Source: Apostichopus japonicus (lineage: Eukaryota > Echinodermata > Holothuroidea > Aspidochirotida > Stichopodidae). From it: 64,000 nucleotides of DNA. Position numbers and translations under genes: made by a program. Below the pieces are notes generated by a model. The model did not search any database and was not told the origin of the DNA. It saw nothing but the letters and a program-made list of their open reading frames with translations. The stretch lies in NCBI RefSeq assembly GCF_037975245.1, contig NC_092577.1:15168513-15232512 (forward strand), given 5' to 3'. Shown piece after piece: positions 61,601-64,000 of this stretch (positions are counted from its first letter, which is position 1; every line of letters begins with the position of its first letter).

Positions 61601-62316
61601 TTAATTTTCGAGCCTTACCAATGTCGTTATCTTCGATTGTAACCGTTACAGTGCTCATGGTCGGGTTGGCGACGGCATTGCCGTGAACACCAGCAATCGA
61701 AATGATAAAGTTTTCATTCATTTCGATGACGTCATCATCGAGTATTACAACATTTGAACTGCCAGCTACTTCTCCTGCTCTTATCATGACGCTTGAAGTA
61801 CTAATCTGGTAGTCCGCGTTTTCTGATGCGGTAATTTCTTCATAATGTAAAGCTGTGGGGATTCGTGGAAAAGAATATTGAAATAAAAAAAGTGATGGAT
61901 CTTTTATTCAATATATTCACTTCAGTTTCGTAACGAAGAAGCTTCGAATTTGAACTGCCTCATGTTTCGGAACCCGTTTTTAAGTCAAATTACTGACAAC
62001 GATCATGATCGTTTATTTACGTATTACATCTCTACCGGTATTTCTCGAGAACCTATTCAAATGTAAGCCAATCCATGCTATAAAAAGACTTAAACTCTTT
62101 TCTTGCTTTCAATGAATGCAAAATACAAATATTCAACAAGTTACAGAACGAAAATACGCCAAGTTCCGACTTATATCATCTTGGTAAAATTTGAATACTC
62201 ACATACAGTAACGTTCTCGAAAGACAATGGACTCGACATTTCTATTAGAATGATGGCCCTGGCATCTTCGATAACAGAAGGCGGATTGATATCAAGAGAA
62301 ATCATTGGTTGAATAT
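27058..62316 (-). CDS. ADGRV1/VLGR1-like adhesion GPCR, 3' 40 exons (5' end outside the window)
   Basis: Forty exons join in one continuous frame (7,196 coding bases; 2,397 codons plus TAA). Every junction has GT...AG borders and matching phase. Protein order: at least 14 Calx-beta domains, EGF-like, a cysteine-containing linker, GAIN with GPS, 7TM class B2, and a cytoplasmic tail of about 70 residues. It is a cell-surface receptor expected to be self-cleaved at the GPS. The Calx-beta repeats should form a long calcium-binding stalk, as in ADGRV1 of sensory hair cells and neurons (family knowledge). The first exon seen starts in phase 1 and continues a domain chain, so the signal peptide and more repeats lie beyond 64,000. 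Orthology to ADGRV1 rests on the Calx-beta stalk; the EGF-like module differs. A lineage-specific receptor is the alternative. Confidence 0.9.
27575..29041 (-). other. GPCR intron between the TM4 and TM5-7 exons
   Basis: 1,467 bases from the GTAAGT donor at 29041 to the acceptor at 27575. No repeat or secondary gene was recognised. Confidence 0.8.
29042..29117 (-). CDS. GPCR 76-base exon: TM4
   Basis: Acceptor TTTTCTACCACAG| at 29118 and donor GATGT|GTAAGT at 29041. It encodes GPLLIVGMTYGITVISGG and a short YIRKD segment. The codon split with the TM2-3 exon gives Gly, and the split with the last exon gives Val, exactly filling the gap between TM3 and extracellular loop 2. It is too short to show up as an open frame on its own; the splice phases and hydrophobic content carry the call. 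Confidence 0.9.
29118..30679 (-). other. GPCR intron (TM3 to TM4), part without recognised elements
   Basis: Contains a short palindrome-bearing piece at about 29,790-29,860 (GGAGCGTCAATC, then CCCCACTC...GAGTGGGG), related to the repeat end at 19,425-19,545. Otherwise unassigned. Confidence 0.5.
30680..32259 (+). pseudogene. Ty3/Gypsy LTR retrotransposon, broken pol remnant
   Basis: An open frame at 30728-31429 is a reverse transcriptase with SPVVMFEKPD, YRLAIDYRALN, STLDLKSGFWQ and a degraded active site reading YIDN where YxDD is expected. A frame change follows at about 31,390. RNase H and the start of integrase are deleted. The next frame resumes in the integrase core (31,363-31,713; GPFTDFTGGNLYVLVMADHF), and more integrase-like sequence follows in shifted frames to about 31,910. 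The upstream frame is also shifted at about 30,720. It lies antisense to the GPCR, inside an intron, and is not functional. Confidence 0.87.
32260..32701 (+). mobile_element. 3' LTR of the Gypsy remnant (442 bp)
   Basis: It begins TGTAGAGATCG and ends CGGTCTCTACA, giving the TG...CA ends with an 8-base terminal inverted repeat expected of LTRs. The purine-rich stretch GAAGAGCGGGAGGA directly upstream fits a polypurine tract. A TATATA-like run is at about 32,614. I found no matching 5' LTR to the left, so the element is 5'-deleted. Confidence 0.82.
32702..32765. repeat. Fragment of the 12.8-kb MITE family
   Basis: Read on the minus strand it has GGAGCGACACCATCAGTTGG followed by CGCGTAGCG, closely matching the inside of the element at 12,810-13,248. 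It directly abuts the LTR, so the retrotransposon probably inserted into an older MITE copy. Confidence 0.6.
33215..33498 (-). CDS. GPCR exon: intracellular loop 1, TM2 and TM3
   Basis: Acceptor TTTTTAAACAG|A at 33499 and donor GTAG|GTAAGA at 33214. It starts LRSKRPNKILLGLSTTLIAL (end of loop 1 and TM2). It continues through a loop with the conserved cysteine (DVPCTLMAACMHF) to TM3 with TWMTVEGVMMFYLFVRVF, the class B2 WxxxEG hallmark. The exon is 284 bases: one base closes the previous codon and one opens the next. Confidence 0.93.
33970..34094 (-). CDS. GPCR exon: tethered-agonist linker and TM1
   Basis: Acceptor TTTCTTGCCTCAG| at 34095 and donor GATAA|GTAAGT at 33969. It encodes DVLDNDSLTETQIKILDAM, then TM1 VFGCGASIVGLLLTIIAF. 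It follows the GPS exon in phase 0 and is too short to appear as its own long frame. Confidence 0.92.
34740..34910 (-). CDS. GPCR exon: GPS cleavage motif
   Basis: Phase 0 at both ends (57 codons), acceptor after a long T-tract at 34911, donor ATG|GTATGA at 34739. It has every GPS hallmark: VCSFWNF, then NWSNDGC, then CECTHLTNFAVLM. The cysteine pattern and the HL|T autocleavage tripeptide are intact. Cleavage would leave TNFAVLM as the N-terminus of the membrane fragment, the position of the tethered agonist in adhesion GPCRs. Confidence 0.95.
35668..36096 (-). CDS. GPCR exon: GAIN subdomain B
   Basis: 429 bases, phase 0 at both ends; acceptor CATACATATTAG| at 36097 and donor CTAGAG|GTAAGT at 35667. 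It encodes the beta-rich part of GAIN, with NVFLFPKRLSANF, the RFVPNTFVIATNIYRNGEE strand pair and STLRQWYRPLE leading to the GPS exon. A long linker of basic residues (FERRHKRRF) is notable but lies on the extracellular side. Several N-x-S/T sites are visible. Confidence 0.88.
36745..37185 (-). mobile_element. LINE 3'-end fragment (L2/CR1-like) in a GPCR intron
   Basis: The open frame at 36893-37183 matches the C-terminal tail of these reverse transcriptases: AQRVIGVHLPSLECLYHE, IMQDPTHPLFEHY, and LRARYRYSFVPNSIHIFNS. It is followed by a short 3' UTR ending in TGAAT repeats (36,748-36,765), a typical microsatellite tail. It is heavily 5'-truncated and in the same orientation as the GPCR. Confidence 0.83.
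37619..37804 (-). CDS. GPCR exon: GAIN subdomain A, third helical part
   Basis: 62 codons, phase 0 at both ends. Acceptor CTTTTTTTAG| at 37805; donor GTG|GTAATA at 37618. It encodes VTTNLTDILSNVLRVADN, VEAFERQLQHVE and TTPNIMVV. An alternative donor six bases upstream (ATG|GTCGTG) would also keep the frame; I prefer GTAATA as the better donor. Confidence 0.85.
38348..38500 (-). CDS. GPCR exon: GAIN subdomain A, second helical part
   Basis: 51 codons, phase 0 at both ends; acceptor TATTTTATCATCAG| at 38501 and donor CAG|GTAAGT at 38347. It encodes NLTIVPGNVGDVSMQLANAT and FTQTAEIVNNIANV, the amphipathic helices typical of the GAIN A subdomain. Confidence 0.88.
38515..38800 (+). mobile_element. 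LINE C-terminal fragment, antisense to the GPCR
   Basis: Translation gives RRWKFIGHILRQNPN and WAPEGRRKRERSKT, then after a frame change LNEARNAAADRDEWRRPVEA. This is the C-terminal pattern (R-W-x-x-GH, then P-x-GRRKRGRP-like, then ARNAAADRxxWR) common in LINE reverse transcriptases. The lineage cannot be fixed from this piece. It starts within about 20 bases of the acceptor of the exon at 38348-38500. Confidence 0.75.
39183..39301 (-). CDS. GPCR exon: start of GAIN subdomain A
   Basis: 119 bases; acceptor TTCTATCTACAG| at 39302 and donor CAG|GTAAGG at 39182. Two bases complete an Asp with the preceding exon. It encodes EELLNYIAITCERN, AAWKVNLQCNATMEEYLSYL: two cysteines and a helical stretch. 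Confidence 0.83.
40279..40419 (-). CDS. GPCR exon: cysteine-containing linker between EGF and GAIN
   Basis: 141 bases; acceptor CTCTCCCTCTCTAG| at 40420 and donor AGAG|GTAAAC at 40278; phase 1 at both ends. It encodes PRICHTGNLSLDNKT, TIIDIGEVGDVLTTF and PDPCREFR. I do not recognise a named domain. The position resembles that of the hormone-receptor (HRM) domain in other adhesion GPCRs, but the HRM cysteine/tryptophan pattern is not evident. Confidence 0.82.
41148..41188 (-). CDS. GPCR 41-base micro-exon: end of the EGF-like domain
   Basis: Acceptor TTCTCGATTTGGCAG| at 41189 and donor CTAG|GTACGG at 41147. It encodes only CNRGRVGLNCGLL, the last C-x-G-x-x-G-x-x-C half of an EGF-like module. 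Phases (one base in, one base out) join the flanking exons exactly, which is the main support for so short an exon. Confidence 0.85.
41854..41935 (-). CDS. GPCR exon: first part of the EGF-like domain
   Basis: 82 bases; acceptor ATTTAACGCCTTAG| at 41936 and donor TGCAA|GTAAGT at 41853. It encodes LCPTNFCSGNGRCVV and ESTCK. Joined to the micro-exon, the cysteine spacing (C, C, C, C, C, C) and the FCSGNGRC motif identify an EGF-like domain. There is no clear calcium-binding D-x-D/N-E start. Confidence 0.9.
42755..43561 (-). CDS. Calx-beta domain nearest the membrane (two exons)
   Basis: Exons 43448-43561 (N half; VGFSASEFYAYEGSSVASIP) and 42755-42991 (C half; VTVSADNSDFGPVPANVTY, DEEEADETFLISM, ISVIIIDDDG). 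Borders AG|TT...GGAG|GTGAGT and CTATAG|TT...AGAG|GTAAGA, all phase 1. The acidic IDDD at the end is the usual Calx-beta calcium-site position. A long TA run (43,600-43,665) sits in the next intron upstream. Confidence 0.92.
43600..43665. repeat. TA microsatellite in a GPCR intron
   Basis: Uninterrupted TA dinucleotides, about 33 copies, followed by TTTATTTATTG. It begins about 40 bases upstream (in gene direction) of the acceptor of exon 43448-43561. Confidence 0.95.
43904..44835 (-). CDS. Calx-beta domain (older copy, with an insertion)
   Basis: Exons 44731-44835 (TIAFTPDRPIIEEGEDIVYS) and 43904-44164 (DFNQVVDSQTEFRSITLPAG; TDRLVTITDND). Phase 1 throughout. The C half is 261 bases, longer than its neighbours, because of an extra loop with three cysteines (TICQITSV, LFCPIND, LCEF) that the other domains lack. 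Confidence 0.9.
45187..46060 (-). CDS. Calx-beta domain (older copy)
   Basis: Exons 45935-46060 (TPVLQISPKNVEEESISGIL) and 45187-45432 (VDFCDVKFPEDVSTNSLNN; LVSESISLTLLDDSIVDPE; EVEIADSDT). Phase 1 at each border. In place of the run of acidic residues at the domain end it has ADSDT, so calcium binding at this repeat may be weaker (inference). Confidence 0.9.
46913..47755 (-). CDS. Calx-beta domain (older relative of the cassette's first domain)
   Basis: Exons 47642-47755 (MRPMVSLEVYPSPVTEGD) and 46913-47146 (FRYEGITATENTDYEILQGS; NDDDLIEGCEEFVVSI; VTVVIEDNDI). Exon lengths (114 and 234) are identical to the first two exons of the 3' array cassette, and many positions match (MISL/MVSL, ITASENADYQI/ITATENTDYEI). 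It is the diverged sister of the amplified domain. Confidence 0.92.
47846..48690. repeat. 49-bp intronic minisatellite, about 17 copies, with CACGTG motifs
   Basis: The unit is TGTGTAGTAATTGTGAAGTA, then AGGCACGTGTTACCACCGA, then TATTATGAAA, recurring at 49-base spacing (for example 47942 and 47991). Most units contain the palindrome CACGTG. A block of variants (CATTATCAAATATG, then ATATCATG) recurs about 11 units apart, pointing to multi-unit duplication. It lies in the intron that borders the Calx-beta cassette array. Confidence 0.92.
48802..50456 (-). CDS. Calx-beta cassette copy 1 (four exons, two domains)
   Basis: In gene order the exons are 50343-50456 (PMISLDINPPSVIEDASAII), 49759-49992 (LHYEEITASENADYQ; ending VTIEDNDI), 49369-49479 (IVCFPEVAISVSESDGVVVV) and 48802-49029 (VMAITADQGDDFGGDD; ending ITIVDDD across the junction). 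Lengths are 114, 234, 111 and 228 bases and all phases are 1. This is the most 3' copy. It lacks about 29 bases found in the third intron of copies 2-5 (compare 49,330 with 51,850), and it reads NNLV where the others have NILV. Confidence 0.95.
51317..53000 (-). CDS. Calx-beta cassette copy 2 (four exons, two domains)
   Basis: Exons 52887-53000, 52303-52536, 51913-52023 and 51317-51544. Exon lengths and splice sites match copy 1, and introns are nearly identical to copy 3. A visible coding change is SVAGVDG where copy 1 has SIAGVDG. The frame is intact. Confidence 0.95.
53861..55545 (-). CDS. Calx-beta cassette copy 3 (four exons, two domains)
   Basis: Exons 55432-55545, 54848-55081, 54458-54568 and 53861-54088. 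Distinguishing residues: MIRAGEV (MISAGEV in copies 1 and 2), NVCFPEVALSVSES, and GDETIFV with VGTTNVN. The frame is intact. Confidence 0.95.
56406..58088 (-). CDS. Calx-beta cassette copy 4 (four exons, two domains)
   Basis: Exons 57975-58088, 57391-57624, 57002-57112 and 56406-56633. It shares the change VDG to VHG in the first domain with copy 5, along with intron changes around 57,570 and 57,920. Its last exon is closer to copy 3 (VGTTNVN) with a private NDIITED. It looks like a mosaic of neighbouring copies. Confidence 0.95.
58655..60338 (-). mobile_element. 5'-truncated LINE (L2/CR1-like), copy 1, inside a cassette intron
   Basis: Reverse transcriptase from about 60,338: WKRSCIIPVAKKAV, DPQQYAYRAHRNTEDAV, RIMFFDFSSAFNTI, NTGAPQGTVLAPFLFTLY and the active site KFADDTALVG. 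The frame changes at an eight-T run (59584-59591 on the + strand), then continues to the stop at 59012 (SYKYLGVVIDDQLAWHEHID; SFIPQCIKLFN). No endonuclease domain is present. The 3' UTR has a duplicated segment of about 130 bases (58,717-58,978) and ends ATGAAATAAAG plus ACTT repeats. Cassette copies 1-3 show the uninterrupted site (GCTCGGAATTATCC), so the insertion borders are clear; any target duplication is only a few bases. Confidence 0.92.
60633..62316 (-). CDS. Calx-beta cassette copy 5 (four exons, two domains)
   Basis: Exons 62203-62316, 61619-61852, 61230-61340 and 60633-60860. Distinguishing residues: IPKLVGTINVN in the last exon and ALAS to ALAS-region change ATG GCC (RMMALASS to RMMALASS on the reverse frame; a C at 62258). 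The first exon starts in phase 1, so coding continues into a further exon to the right of the window. The intron upstream of it holds LINE copy 2. Confidence 0.94.
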
Positions 62317-62882
62317 CTAAGAAATAGAAAACGATAAGTAGTTGGAAATACGTGTTGCGATTTGCTATCGTAACTTATTAATCCAATCTAAAATATAACC
62401 ATTTAATTTAGTATCTCGATGTCCATAAACTAAGTATCTTGATCTTAATGTATCCTACAGTAACTTATGAAACTTTTGCTTTGGTAAATGAACTACTTTC
62501 TTCATTGAAGAGCGGGTTTCAAGTATTGTGGCAACAGCTTCAAGAAACGCTTCTGGGCGATCAATATGTGGTCATTTTACCTGAATCTGAAATTGTGTGG
62601 ACTTAATAGTCACAGTTTCATTATCATTCATGCCAAATGATATGGAGCTCAAGAATGATTTAAAGGTATTCCACTTGACTATGTAACTTGTGGTCCGCTA
62701 AAACATTTCAAACTTTGACGTCAACTATTGCCCATGTACAGACAAACTTTGTGCTTTTGGACAAAAGGAAAATAATTTCAAATGACATGAAGGTATCGAA
62801 AAGTTGTTAAGGAGTCAGTTTTATTCTTTTAATCTTCATGACGTGCAAAATGGAATGCGAGTTTATTTACAACAAAGCTCGA

Positions 62883-64000
62883 AATAAGTAAGTAAGTAAG
62901 TAAGTAAAACTTTATTTCATCCCAAAAGGGAAAATACAAGCTCGCATATGTACATATAAGACAAATACAAGATGATAAAGAGTAAAAAGATATAAGAATG
63001 ACAAACATGAGAGTATCAGAGAATTAAAGTATAAAAGTTTAAAGGCGTGATGATAAAACAAATGAAACACCCGAATAGATATGTACAAATAAGACAAATA
63101 CAAGATGATAAAGAGTAAAAAGACATAAGAATGGCAAACAAAGAGTATCAAAGAATTAAAGTATAAAAGTATAAAGGCGTGATAATATAACAAATGAACA
63201 CCCGTATGGATGGCAAGAACGGGAAGATAAAGCAGGCAACTAACGATTGAAACAGAAATTAAAGAGCTTAATGCACTGAGGGATAAAGGAAGATTTGTGT
63301 CGATTTGTTATTGCACTCGGAAGCCTCATCCGCCCACTGCGAGATATTATTGCACTGTTGAGATTGAGAAACAATGGGTGATTCTCGTCGGCAAGGATGG
63401 CGTCGAGCTTAGACTCTATAACATTATGATACATACACTCCATTGTGAGCTGGTCCCCACCCAGAATACGGTTAGCCTGTCTGATAACAGAATCAATGCG
63501 ACTCTTATCGTAAGCAGTCACATTACCACCCCAGCAAGTCATACAATATTTAAACACGCTACAAATGACTGAGTTATAAAATATAGTGAGGATACGACTG
63601 TCAATGTTAAATTTACCCATTCTACGGAGACAGTATAGTCTAGGGTTTACTCTCTTTACCAAATAATCTATATGCTCATGCCACGCCAGTTGATCATCAA
63701 TAACAACACCAAGATATTTATAGGATGAGACTTGTTCTACGGGATTTTCTTTAATCACAACCTCTCTTGGTTGACCCTTGACCCTTCTAAAATCAATATT
63801 CATTTCCTTTGTTTTTTTTAACATTAAGTTCCAGGAAGTTCTTATCACAATAACCGACGAAATGATTAATTTCTTCCACATATTCCCTGTCATCATCCTT
63901 TTTAATCAAACCGACTAAGGCTGTATCATCTGCAAATTTAATTAAATGGCAACTGTCAGACGAGGATCTCACATCCGACGTGTACAGAGTGAATAAAAAT
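62883..64000 (-). mobile_element. LINE (L2/CR1-like), copy 2, cut by the window edge
   Basis: Near-identical to 58655-59772, offset by 4,228 bases, including the same ACTT tail, the same duplicated 3' UTR segment and the same eight-T frameshift (63812-63819). The visible coding change at the C-terminus is FNFCFNR against FNFRFNR. The shared flanks show it was copied with the cassette, not inserted independently. Confidence 0.93.

Overview
This is intron-rich, AT-rich animal genomic DNA full of short repeats and transposons. The main gene (adhesion GPCR with Calx-beta repeats), the tRNA-derived SINE, the L2/CR1-like LINEs and the small hAT-type elements suggest a marine invertebrate. An echinoderm is my best guess, but the sequence alone does not fix the species.

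Layout. About 1-27 kb is gene-poor. It holds a 45-bp minisatellite (1.0-2.0 kb), small inverted-repeat transposons, a 0.4-kb degenerate tandem repeat rich in AGGTCA half-sites (4.0-6.3 kb) and a tRNA-derived SINE with a long mosaic microsatellite (7.3-7.8 kb). One orphan cytochrome P450 first exon lies at 9.83-10.18 kb on the minus strand. Two oppositely oriented copies of a 1.3-1.4 kb hAT-type element, each with a perfect 8-bp target duplication, lie at 11.0-12.4 and 21.8-23.1 kb. The second has split a 50-bp minisatellite.

From 27.06 kb to the right edge and beyond, the minus strand carries one very large gene. I could join 40 exons in one continuous reading frame (2,397 codons plus stop); the 5' end is outside the window. 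Read 5' to 3' (right to left) it encodes at least 14 Calx-beta domains, an EGF-like domain, a cysteine-containing linker, a GAIN domain with an intact GPS cleavage site, a seven-transmembrane class B2 domain and a short cytoplasmic tail. It is an ADGRV1/VLGR1-like adhesion GPCR, though the EGF-like module next to GAIN is not part of the vertebrate ADGRV1 layout as I know it.

The striking feature is at 48.8-64 kb. A four-exon cassette (687 coding bases, 229 residues, two Calx-beta domains) is repeated five times with almost identical introns, at a period of about 2,544 bp. All cassette introns are phase 1, so whole cassettes can be gained or lost without breaking the frame. A 5'-truncated LINE entered one cassette intron and was then copied with it (period 4,228 bp), so a further copy begins at the right edge. 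Four older, diverged Calx-beta domains lie 3' of the array. Introns also hold a Ty3/Gypsy remnant with one LTR, two LINE fragments and a 49-bp minisatellite carrying a CACGTG motif in most units.
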